This document shows, in pieces, positions 24,115 through 34,695 of a stretch of DNA of 64,000 nucleotides; the first letter of the stretch is position 1; every line of letters starts with the position of its first letter. The DNA is from Calonectria ilicicola (lineage: Eukaryota; Ascomycota; Sordariomycetes; Hypocreales; Nectriaceae), in NCBI GenBank assembly GCA_020809705.1, contig CP085825.1, positions 868,001 to 932,000 on the forward strand. Reading direction: 5' to 3'. The position numbers and the translations under genes were made by a program. The notes under the pieces are model-generated. The model saw only the letters and a program-made list of their open reading frames with translations, had not been told where the DNA came from and did not search any database.

Positions 24115-24821
24115 ATGCCGAAGCTTCTTGTTACATCAGGGCAAATCCAGGTGCTCGCCTCTGGCCTGGTCGGTACGTGCCTCTCATGCCCTCACTGCAT
24201 CGCATTTCAAACTAGCTCACTCACATCCTACTTCTAGTCGTTCTCTGCACGTTTGCACTTTTCGTCAGCGGCTACGTGATCCAACAACGTACCCTCAGTC
24301 AGTTGCGCGTCGCTATCCAACCCCGATCAATTCCAGTAGGCGCTCAACCCCAACGAGTGACGACCTCCGACTACGCCCACGCATACCTTCCGGAACGATT
24401 TCGCGAGAAGACAACTAAGCTCGAGGATGGCACAATAGTAGTGATAGAGAGCGAGGCTGAAAAGGAGGCAAAGGAGCAGGGCCTCCAACCGGAGGTGAAG
24501 GAAACGAAACCTCAGGGTCAGGCCAGCCAGAAGGTGTTTAAGAAGCCAGAGGTGAATATGGACGTCGAGGTCAACAAGAATGCCAAGCAAGAAAATATCG
24601 ACATCGTGGAGGCACTAAAGGCCAACGTGAAGACGAAGATTATCCAGGGCAAGCTAGAGGAGCAGGTGAAGGAGAAGATGACCTCTACGGGTCGACACGA
24701 TCTTGGGACCAAGAAGGACAAGCCACTCACGGCGGCTCAACGACGAAAGATGATCAAGCAGGAATTGAGAAAGTCGGCACAAGCAGAAGACCCCGCGTAC
24801 TACCAACGACGAATGTGGTAG
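24115..24821 (+). CDS. Unrecognised single-pass membrane protein
   Basis: Two exons, 24115-24172 and 24238-24821, give 213 aa. The 65-nt intron (GTACGT to TTCTAG) falls inside the hydrophobic segment and joins SGLV to VVLCTFALFVSGY. Residues about 11-33 form one transmembrane helix. The following 180 residues are highly charged with many Lys and Glu, likely helical, and end AAQRRKMIKQELRKSAQAEDPAYYQRRMW. No family is recognised. The short lumenal or matrix N-terminus, single helix and charged tail would fit an ER or mitochondrial membrane protein, but no organelle signal is decisive. Conservation of frame across the intron and lack of stops support a real gene. It is head-to-head with PRP38. 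Confidence 0.7.
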
Positions 24822-25300
24822 GCTATACTCAAATGGTAATAACAGGACAGCTGCGGAGTCTTTTGATGTATTGACACGAGATTAAGCATGGGTACACGAA
24901 TGAACGGGTAGGCGTTTGATTGCATTTAATAGGGTAAACTAAGATTGTATTATTATCTATGATTTGAAATATGCTACTTGCTGCTGGTCTTGATGTTTCA
25001 GTGTCCATTTTGTAATGTGTATTCAACTTGTTTTTTCACAGAACATGAAGTGTGCGTTCATGAGTACACTCTCTCTAATTTTGCTAACTCGGAAAGCATT
25101 CTCATTGCACAAGGTTCTCTATAATCACCTGGTCTTGCTATGTAGGATTTGTACAAATTGTTGGCAACGAATTTGATGTTCACGGCTTCTCATAAGAATT
25201 CTAATTTAAACCTTGTCTGCTTGAAGGTAGAAGATTAACCAAAAAAAGGCAATGGGTATTTTATTCAATGTACACAATATTAATAAATAAAAAAAACAAT
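24822..25300. other. Convergent intergenic
   Basis: This is an AT-rich 3' flank between the membrane protein (+) and the DUF3433 gene (-). No gene recognised. Confidence 0.5.
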
Positions 25301-28300
25301 CTAACTAGATTGGCTCTGGTCGTCTCTCCTAGAAGACGAAGTCCTTCCTAATAAATTTTCTGTGAATGATGGTGGTAACAAGGGCTTGTATGCCCCCAAA
25401 GATGTATCCTTTTCCACGACATACGCATCCATTTCAACGCCAACATATGATTTCCCATCGTACCCCATGTACCTGCCAAAACTGAATGTTTGATCTTTCC
25501 AACCTTCAGGTGGCGTGCCATCTCTGACCGCTCGGCTCGGTACAATATATGCCAAGATTGCACCAGCCGAAGATGGCAGTCTTGGTAAGACATAGAGTGA
25601 CTCTGGAAGGTAAAACGCTAATGCGATCATAATGTCGATACCAAGTACAACCATTATAATGATGAATGCGGTTTCATCCATAAAGATGCGAGTTTCTTCC
25701 GTACGCCTTGTTCCTGTAACTTGAGTCGTTTCTTTTGCGTCTAGTAAAAACTCTGGAAACCCGCCCATGTAAGCGGCAGGCATCCGACGATATATTTTTC
25801 GTATAGATGGAATCAATTCCTCTGGGTCCGGAACAGGCTTTTCGGGGTCAAAAGAGTCTCGCGACCCTGTTTGCAAATACATAAATTGATCAAGCCAGGT
25901 TTGAGAGTTGGTGTTGTTGGACCATTCCCCCGGACTCATAGGCAATAGCGAGGTAGTGAGCGCAAGAAAGAGGTTGATGTTATTCGTTGAGTTGGAATAA
26001 TCCAAAGTCGACTCTATTTCACCAACTCGCTTATACCTGAGAACAAAGCCATCACGGTCAACAGTGGTGTCGAACATGGCGGTTTGGAAAGTTGGTCGAC
26101 ATTGGGCAAAGCTCGTCCAGATTGTGTTGTTGTCTTGTACCCCGTCGGGGGCTCTACCCCATCCGAGGGCGAAATCAGGAGCGCACTTCATGGTGGTAAC
26201 ATTGTAACCATACCGAGCCAAGCCACCCGTAATTGTTGACGCTCCCGAAGGTGGTGATGGGGAACCGGTTGTCCTCGCGTCAATCATCTCGGAGACGACA
26301 CTGTCCACTAGTCCAATACAAGATGAGGCGCGTACGGCCTCCCGTGTAGCCGCGTCTGGATCACTAATATCGTTGTAATCCCAGAGACGATGAGTTGAAC
26401 TAGGGTATGATGTGCAGTTGACATCAGCCCCGTAGCCCCTAGTTCTGACCGTAAACTCATCGTTGGAACTCATTTCCTCCGCTCTGGTAATATTCATTGG
26501 TTGGAAGTAGTACTCGGTTGATGTCCATGGAAACAATTTTGTGCCGTATGTCATGTTTGTTAATGTCATGAACAAAGGATCATCCTGGCGGCGAAATTTA
26601 AGGCTATTGACCAAATCGAGCATAGATGTGTTTAGCTGTGGCTGATAGAGAGACTGGAATTGGTGGGAATAGGTAACTTCCGTAGGCTTTTCAGTGAATA
26701 GTGCACTGAGTCCGACAGCAAGTGCATTCGCAAGGAGGGCAGCAAAGCATAGGAGGGATAATATAATCTTCCGAGCAGTAATGGTCTTGAAAAGCGCCAG
26801 CTGAGGTGGTACTGCGGTATATGTGGCTTCTATGGTGGTGGCTGCTGGGGCCCGACCTTTCCAAAGGTCTTTGAAGGGTTGGAAAATACACATCGTTCGT
26901 GCGAGAAGTATCCAGAATGGTTCGATGGACGTGGAGAATGCAGTTGGTATATAGTTTTCTAATAACTGCAGGACATCGAAGTTCTGCGAAGGGCGTTTTA
27001 AACCTAGTTAGCTTGTTAGTGAGATTCTTTATCTTTACTGAGGCTACTTACCATTGTGCTTGCGTTCTACCGTCTTGAAATAAGATAGAACGACAACTCC
27101 AGCAATTAATAAGGCGACCAAACCTGCGCCAGTGGCTCTTCTTAAAATCCAGGGCTTGACAGGTTCATAGTATGACTTCGGGCTCGTCTCATTGGCCTTA
27201 TCAGAAGACGCGGTGCTGCCCTGAATTATTGAAAATTCGTTGCGGTTTGATGAAATGTTGTTGGTCAACTGGAGCTTGGCTCCTCCAAGAGCATGTTCCA
27301 TGTGTTCTTCAGACGCTGTGTCCATGGGTTTAAGTAGCTGTCGTATTTCGGAACTGTCATGGGCTATGTCAACGAAGCCACGAATTGATGAAGGGATTCT
27401 GTCTAGAGCACATGCGGAGGGCCTCATAAAATAGCAAAGTAAACAAAGCCCGACTGCTCCAAGAAGAATCAATACTTCTGAAGCAATAGCGAATAGCCTA
27501 CTGACGACGATAGTTGTCAAGCGGGTGGTTACTGTGGCTGTCTCATTAAAGCTTGTAGTTTGATTTGTCAGACGATTTGCGGCAGAAAGACTGAAAAATT
27601 GTTGGAGGGTATCTTCGAATAGCCCTTTGAATAGAGACGGGTCCGAATATGATTCAATGGGTGTATCACGTCCCAAGGTAGCGTAACGAAAAATATCATC
27701 TAACCCAGGCCACGCATCATCGTTTTGTAGAACATCAGGGTATATCGAGTCGGTATAATTTGAAGTCATCCTCCACACACTGTACGTATTGGCCATTGGA
27801 AGTGACCATTTGAATGTGGTGTCGTTATACTCTGTTGACTCGAGCTTCTCCCGATCTGATAAGGGCTGCGTCGCGTTGTAAAAAGGTAGCAATGTCTTTG
27901 AGTCAACTGTGGCCGTGACCTGTTGTTTGAAATAGGACATGTAACATTGGAATGCGGTAATGTCAAACTCAGTTGTGTGATTTCCTGATGGATCTTTTGG
28001 GTTGGCCCAGAAGATTAGCATGGAGTAGGGGGCATCGACATCGCATTTCCAATCGTTGTCAACCCACATGTTTGACTGACTATTATCCCTAAACTTCATT
28101 GCAGGATATGGCGAATATTTAGTAAATAAGAAGTCGTAGTCGCAGTAGCAATTGTCGCTCCCGGTAAAGTTATAAACGGCGGAGCGGTTTTGGAATTCTT
28201 GATGACCCATGTATTTGGCCTCAATGGGCTGGCAATCGATATCGGCCCATAGCTTGGTTGTCTCCGAAGTCCAATTCGTGCTTGCCATAGAATCGGTAAC

Positions 28301-29102
28301 ATTGTCCTCAACGTAGAACGGGAAAAGTGCATAGTCTTTTGTGGTAAAGGTGGGATATGATTGATTGCGCGATCCGATAGCGTATGATAACTGAAGATAT
28401 TGCGTGGTCTGAATTTGTTCAGATGATGGAGTTAGATGCGACCTGGATATGACAGTCGCAGGTTTCGTGCGCAAGACATTTGAATTTCCAAACAATGCAG
28501 TTTGCAGTGGTGTTAAGACCCAGAGGATAAGCACTGCAGCGGTCCCAGAAAAGAAAACTGGCCAATGCCTATAAGATGGTATCAGTACGATTTCGCTAGG
28601 GATAGAATTAAACCATCAAGTCTAACCTTCGCTTTGCAGCCCGAAAAGGTATGAAGGCAAGAAAATGGGATGAGTAGTCTAAAAGAATGGAATCGCCAGC
28701 GGTCGCCCCCGTGGGCTTAGAAAGTTCGATCCATGGATGCACTCGCTTGACATCGAGGTCAATCCAATTCCAGAGGAGGCTGAATAGAGTGGCGACGATA
28801 GTGGGGAGATAGCGGTAGGCAAACGATACGGGCCCAGGGATTTCGTCGATAGACGAGTAGGATACTAAGCCGCCATTGCTTTGGCTTCGTTGCGCAAGAG
28901 CTTCAATGGTCGCGAAAAGAAGCAGCGACAGGGCCAGAACACTCAGCAAAGCTGGTCTTGTTAGTGAGGCCGGTCTCCAGTCTCCGGAGCGGGTCTGGTT
29001 CGGTGGTGATTTGGCCTGGAGGTTCTCATAGTCGTACCGAGGGGCGCTTGTCGGGGGTACGGGGCTCCGTCTCGGGTTGCAAAGCAGGTTCGAGTCTTCC
29101 AT
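25301..29102 (-). CDS. DUF3433-family multi-pass membrane protein
   Basis: Three exons, 29102-28627, 28568-27052 and 27003-25301, give 1231 aa. Introns are 58 and 48 nt, and the second has tandem CTAAC branch candidates before the acceptor. The apparent separate long frames are one gene, because both joins are in frame (AAKRRHWPVFF and ERKHNGLKRPSQN). Two copies of the DUF3433-type unit are visible. Each has a YLPTIVATLF or YIPTAFSTSI motif, a WIDLDVKRVHPWIEL-like loop and a hydrophobic helix pair. About seven transmembrane segments occur, near residues 50-70, 90-112, 160-185, 500-520, 635-655, 715-735 and 1090-1110. Large extracellular-type loops between them carry many N-glycosylation sequons. 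The family is fungal-specific and of unknown function. The length of about 1200 aa fits. Confidence 0.85.
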
Positions 29103-32100
29103 GATGTGGTTTGAAATCAGGGCCAGGCGAACCCATCGACTCGCTCTGGATGAAGCCGACCGAGAAAGAGGCGGCGCAACAGAGTTCGTCGACCAGCGAC
29201 GAACGACGCACTTTTAACGGCGGCCTTTGGCCCGGTCCTATCCTGCATATTTAATGTTTCAACCATGTGGATCATGGGGCCGTGTTGCAGCTGTTGGTTG
29301 TGTAGCCGATGTATGTTGGCTGTGTTGGCTCAGCTCTGCAATGACAATTATAGCCCGGCTCCACTCCTATCAGGCCTGAGCTTTTCTACTACCCAACCCA
29401 AAGCCTGGTGGTGGTTGGGCACACGATGGCTCTGGGCCATTCCCCCATAATACCGGAATTTATCAAGTTTACTAGAAGTTACCATCTACAATCGTTGTCT
29501 GAGACCAGTTCGCATTTCACAGAAACCCCTGCATTCTGGGGGAATTCTTGTCGACGATTAAGCTTGCTTCTAAGCGCCCACCCCAATAAGCGCCCACGAT
29601 GCACGGCCAAAAATGGAACAATTTGGCCAATCATGACAAAACCTTGCCGCTAGCCCACGTTAGATGGACACAAGGATCCTTTTGGCTTCTGTGCACCGCA
29701 CCACATTTAAAATCCTTCCGCTCCCCTCCCCTCGCAATTCGGTAGTGGTGCGGGAGACATTGCCATTGGGACGTTTCACTTAACCGAAAATGTCGCACGG
29801 ATTCTTTCTCCTTCCGGATTTGCGGACTGATGTTACCCCAGCCGACAAGTTTTTTCCTCCTTCCTGATTGAAATTCGTGAAGAATCCTTCGGCAAATCGT
29901 CGCACGGACGATCAGTGCCGAAAACAATGCTCCAACTCCAGGGAGCATCCCAACCAGTCGATGATAAGTGTTCCCACAACTCGCCAGCGCATGTGGCTGG
30001 GTTTTAACGCAAGGCTGCCGGGTTGGTTGCGAATCTTTTATGTCCCCAAGATAAACGGTTTGCTTCTTAGCCGATTCCGCTATTGCTGAATTCTTTCACC
30101 ATGAAATTTCCACAGACATGTTATTCATGGTCCAAAATTCACTGAGCAACCCTTGTTGCTCATCTGCTATTCATCATTGAAGCATTCTCTCCTTCCCATA
30201 ACACCTCCACATTTCCCTTGTTCAGCAGTCTTGATTTGGAGATTCATCCATCCTTTAGAACATTTCATCGCCAAGGCGAGCTATCCGGCATGGCATTATA
30301 CCAACCATGTCCATCTTTGTGCTCTACTCATAGGTCTGAATCGCCTCGAAACCAGTAGAATGAACTAATCGATAAATTGATTCTCAACAAGACCAAATTT
30401 CTATTTTATAAGTTGATGATAGGATTAGCTACTAGACATAAATACAAGTTGCATTACGACCCCTTCCCGCCGTCATTCATGTCAATTCCCAATTGTATTT
30501 GTTATGGTCGAGATATAAATAGACTACACTCTCCACTACCACCGCTGGGTCAACTTGATAAGGGTGAGAAATATAATAGGCGCCAATAGGGCTCTCGTTA
30601 AAACACGAAATAGCACATAAAAAAGTAACAGTTGCTGGATTCGGCTTCATCAATGCCCGACCCGACCTTTTCTGTTACACGCGCCTCTTTCTATTCGCCC
30701 TCCCTCCGATGAGAGCCAAAGATCTCAGAAATATATAGTCAGAACCTGTCAATGTTGTAAAAATTATATTTAAAAAAAAATTAGTCCTAGGGGGAGATGC
30801 AGAGAGCGATTTGGGAACATATTATTGTTCTGTTCGCGCTGGTAGTTAATAGCCTATATGGATGATAGCGGCTAACTGAGCGAAGAAGATTAGCGGCTAT
30901 GGTTCAAGTAGAACACCGAGCATGCTAATCTTCCTACGTGTTAGAATGGATTTTATTTTTTTCGCATTTGCAGATGGAGCGAATTTTCCCTCTTGCCCTG
31001 AAGTTTCTCCTCATTAGTTCATTTGCTCAGGCAAGGCCTTTCACTAGACGACAATCGAGCCATTCCCAATAAATATTATTCACTATTATTATAACAGGCA
31101 TGCAAGAAAAACAGACCGAGCAGCTGATGACTTCCGGCTTTTCCTTCATAAATTAACTTTCAAGGCTTACACTAGCCAACCGCTGGTCAGCTCTAACCAT
31201 AGGAGTAAGTAATTGTTCGAAATTGAACTGAAACTTGACAATAAATTACGTTAGATATGATATAGATTTGCAGGACATTGAAATTATAAGGAAATGGCTT
31301 TGGGGGGGTGGCTGATTGCATTGCCGACCCTCCGCCTCTCCCCCACGGCGGATCGGGTTTGCATAAGCAATCCTTTACAAGCATTGAAGGGCCTGAATTT
31401 TCTGCAAAAGAAATATTGTCAATTGAGATAAGTTAAATTCTCCAACTATGTATCCTCTATAGCATCCGATATGACTAAAACATCGGAGTTAATGACAAGT
31501 GAGTTGCATATAGGCTCAGCAGGTCTCATAGAGGAATGGAATTGTCACCTAGGCAAGGAATGAGTTACGCATTCTCACTTTTATGTTATTTCGGTTTATG
31601 ACATGATACGTGAGATGGGGAGGTAGCCCCTAGCCGCTACACCAAAAGGTCTACTTGTGCCTCGGTTAGGAGTAACACAGGATATTTGGGTCTATATACC
31701 ATCGATCTGCATGGTGACAGATCTTTTCTATGATTTCTTAAAACCTTATATCTACAATCAAACCAGTATTTTAGGAAAACGATAGCCAAGCATCATCTCT
31801 TTAAAGCTGGAACCAAGGATGTATTCAAGAGACTTGTTGTTTTCGCAAATTTCGTTCTTATGCACTCAATACGATATTTATACTGGATTATGACGTCAAA
31901 ACGTAACTCAATGTGTAAAATTCATCTAGTTATGTTCTTACTCTTATGAAAGGAAGAGACTGACAAGGTCACGGGACCTAAGGGCGGTCCTTGGTAACTC
32001 AATATATTTTGATGTACTCTCTATTTCACGTTATTCTCTATAATACAAGTCTTCACCCGAAAATACTTGTCATAGATGAAATTAAATTTAACCTTAGATT

Positions 32101-33524
32101 TTTTTCGCATTTTAAATACAATAGTAGAATTTGTTTTGATGTATACTAAGGCAGAGAATACCAAATTGATCAGCGGATGGGATGAGGTCTCAACTACCTA
32201 CATAGTACGATAGTATATATCAAGGCACTACATCTTGGTTCTCGAATACAAATACAGCTTCAAACCCGTTTTAATTCACGATCAACCCATATCTATTGCA
32301 TTAACTACCACCAAACTGAAGCAACCTTTGTCATTGAATCACATTGCATACTCTACCAACAGCAAGGATGCGACTCTAGTTGCCAGGTTCAGAACAATAG
32401 TCATGCATACAATTAACACATCATGTGATATTTATCAGTTAATCAAATTGTTGTGAATTACAGGCAATGCATCCAAAACGTGGTGACCTGCACCCATCAA
32501 CAATGGACCTTCTCCCCAATATCGCAGTCACATATCGATGAAGACACGACTATCCTGCTGAGAACATATACAATACTTTGCGGGATGAAAGTAAATAAAC
32601 GCTATTGCCATTGTCAAATTTTGGAGAGGAATCATATCGTGTGTAAGCCAAGTATTTTTGACTCAGTGTGAGGATGCACTCACAGTTTTCTTCATGTCGG
32701 AGAAGTTAGTTTTCACAGGAAGAGGCAAGAGGCTCTATCCGAAACTAGACACGGTAGATATTATTTATGATTCATTAATTTACATGGTCCCTGATGGAGT
32801 TGATGCACAAATTTTGAAAATACCTCTTATTAATTAGAATGCTCGAGTGCAAAATCATGTATCGCCCAGGGACTCTGGAAAACATGGTTGAGTGTTTAAA
32901 CTTTCGAACATTGGCAGTTCAGTGAACCTAGATAAGAATGCAACACTCGAGAACTCTCCGTTATTGTCTCATTGCTCATGATACATCGCAAGGCACGAAA
33001 AGATTATTACGATAATGTCACAATTGGATCTATCGACTTTCGGCTGAGCAAAATAAATACAAAAACCCATGAACCAGCCCTAATAAGACCTCAAGCCCAC
33101 AAGCGCATCATCCACAGTCTCTCGCTGCCAAGAAAGAGTACTGGCTGGACTATCACTCGAGACTAGAGGAACGAAACGAAGACGTGCGAAGCAGAGGGCC
33201 AAAAGATTCTTTTCCATATTCCCCCTTCACGCTCCATACACGCCATATCCATCCAATGCAGAATCATGAAGAACACTGTGCATATTGTGCAAGACCATGG
33301 GAAGATGATAAAAATGGCCCTAGTTTTGACAAGAAATTCGTAAAGTACAACGTAGCATAGCGTACAGATAGATATAAACCAAGGTAAGAGCCTTGGTCGG
33401 TAACATCTGAGAGCACCTCGTGTACCAAAAGCAGTAATTGCTGTTCCCAACCCAAGTATGCTGGATTTCTCCATCAAGTCAGACTCAAGCCATCACGATC
33501 CATTTGAAATGAAGCACAGAAGCC
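29103..33524. other. Gene-free, largely AT-rich 4.4 kb
   Basis: The part from 29.1 to 30.1 kb is ordinary composition and contains the DUF3433 promoter. From about 30.3 to 33.1 kb the sequence is visibly AT-rich, with short interrupted frames and runs such as the A-stretch near 30772-30780. No transposon protein, long terminal repeat or tRNA was recognised. The composition is compatible with an old, repeat-induced-point-mutated element or just non-coding DNA. A tiny signal-peptide-like frame at 30974 is listed separately. Confidence 0.4.
30974..31072 (+). other. Short frame encoding a signal-peptide-like sequence
   Basis: A 32-codon frame starts MERIFPLALKFLLISSFAQA and continues RPFTRRQSSHSQ before a stop. 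The hydrophobic core, AQA-like cleavage site and RR Kex2-type site look like the first exon of a small fungal secreted protein. No donor site or following exon could be found, so it may be a decayed remnant or coincidence. Confidence 0.2.
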
Positions 33525-34545
33525 TTAAACGGACTTGTAGCCCAGAGGGTTGGAGCGGAAGCCCTTGACCTCGTTACCGTACTCATCGGCGTAGTTACCT
33601 TTTAACAAGATGTTAGCAATGTCTTTGTGAGAGTTTGGATAAAAACTTGCCAGGGGAGTAGTAGTTGCAGACGGTGAAGTAGGCCTGGAAGCTGTACATA
33701 GTACCAGCTCCGCAGTAGGCAGTGTAGCAACCAACCTCGGTAGACTTGTCCCAAACAACCTGGGTGAAGTGACCATAAGCATCAAGGTCAAGGCCAGATG
33801 GGGGGTTAGCCTGGCCAATGTACGACTCGTAGTTCATGACCTCGCTGTTGTACCACTGGTTAGTGATGGAGATGGCACCATACTTGTTCTCAGCACCAGT
33901 AGGAGCGTCAGTGGAGCCCCAAGAAGCAATGTTCTGACCATATCCACCACCATCAATCTCAGTGCGGTGCTCAAAGACACAGGTCTCGGCGCACTTCCTG
34001 GCAGACTCGGCAAGAGTATCGTTCCAGGATGCAATAGGAGCAGAGTGGTTCCAGCGGTGGGCATTGTGGTAGTTGATCATAACCTGACTGTAGTTTCCGG
34101 TGAGACTGTAGTCGGGCGTGTAGGAGTCCGAGTCGTAGCCAGAGCTGGCAGATCCAGAGCTAGAGCTACCAGTGGATCCAGAGCTACCGGAACCGTAGTT
34201 GGTAGTGGTGGTCTCCTTGGCCTTCTCGGAAGTAGAGGTAGTGGAGGCCTTCTCGCCAGAGTCGTTGTTACCCCAAGTAGTGTACCAGGTGGTGTACTGC
34301 TCAGGAGCCTGGGTGGTCTCGGGCTCAGACTGAACCCAGACGGTGGTGTAGACGTTGGTGTCCTCAGTGTCAGGCTGAGCAGGGGCAGCATAGGAGACGC
34401 TGGTAGGCTGGGCAGCCTGTTGCTGGCCCTCGGTCACGCAGACAGTAACGTAGTCGGTGACCCACTCAGTTTCGTAGGCGCGCTTGACGGGTCCTGCAGC
34501 AGCAAGAATGGCGCTGGTACCAACGATGAAAGCGGAGGTCTTCAT
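33525..34545 (-). CDS. Secreted CAP/PR-1 (SCP) domain protein
   Basis: Two coding exons, 34545-33651 and 33598-33525, give 322 aa. The 52-nt intron has a GC donor (CTG|GCAAGT), a GCTAAC branch point and an AAAAG acceptor. Only this join continues CNYYSPG into NYADEYGNEVKGFRSNPLGYKSV. The N-terminus (MKTSAFIVGTSAILAAAG) is a signal peptide, followed by a KR Kex2-like site at 20-21. Residues about 25-145 are low-complexity Thr/Ser/Gly-rich. The CAP domain (about 150-300) has MINYHNAHRWNHSAPIASWN, CVFEHRTEIDGGGYGQNIA, HFTQVVWDKSTEVGCYTAYC and the closing CNYYSPGN, with conserved His and Glu residues. Fungal members bind sterols or fatty acids and act extracellularly; that role is inferred here. 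A leader intron lies just upstream. Confidence 0.9.
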
Positions 34546-34561
34546 TTTGACTGATAATGAG

Positions 34562-34695
34562 CTATAGTTGTTAGTCAATAGTGAAGAAGCAAAGGCGCAT
34601 TCGTGTTTCGATATCGTGCGACAATGGAATAGAAGATACCGATTCCAATGTGTCGATATCGAATATAGAATGCATGTACCGATCATATCACGTAC
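34562..34695 (-). other. Likely 5'UTR intron of the CAP gene
   Basis: On the minus strand a consensus GTACGT donor at 34695 and a TGACTAAC branch point followed by ACTATAG (acceptor at 34562) flank 134 nt, ending 16 nt before the ATG. The signals are visible; splicing is inferred. Confidence 0.6.

Noticed and set aside
25301..28568. Two separate membrane-protein genes
   Set aside because: Both introns join the frames into a single DUF3433 protein of normal length.
30885..30933. Inverted repeat GAAGATTAG / CTAATCTTC
   Set aside because: Nine-bp arms in AT-rich DNA are expected by chance; there is no terminator or element context.
31620..31680. tRNA-like words (TAGCGGCTAG on the minus strand)
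   Set aside because: No matching T-arm, anticodon stem or acceptor stem could be folded.
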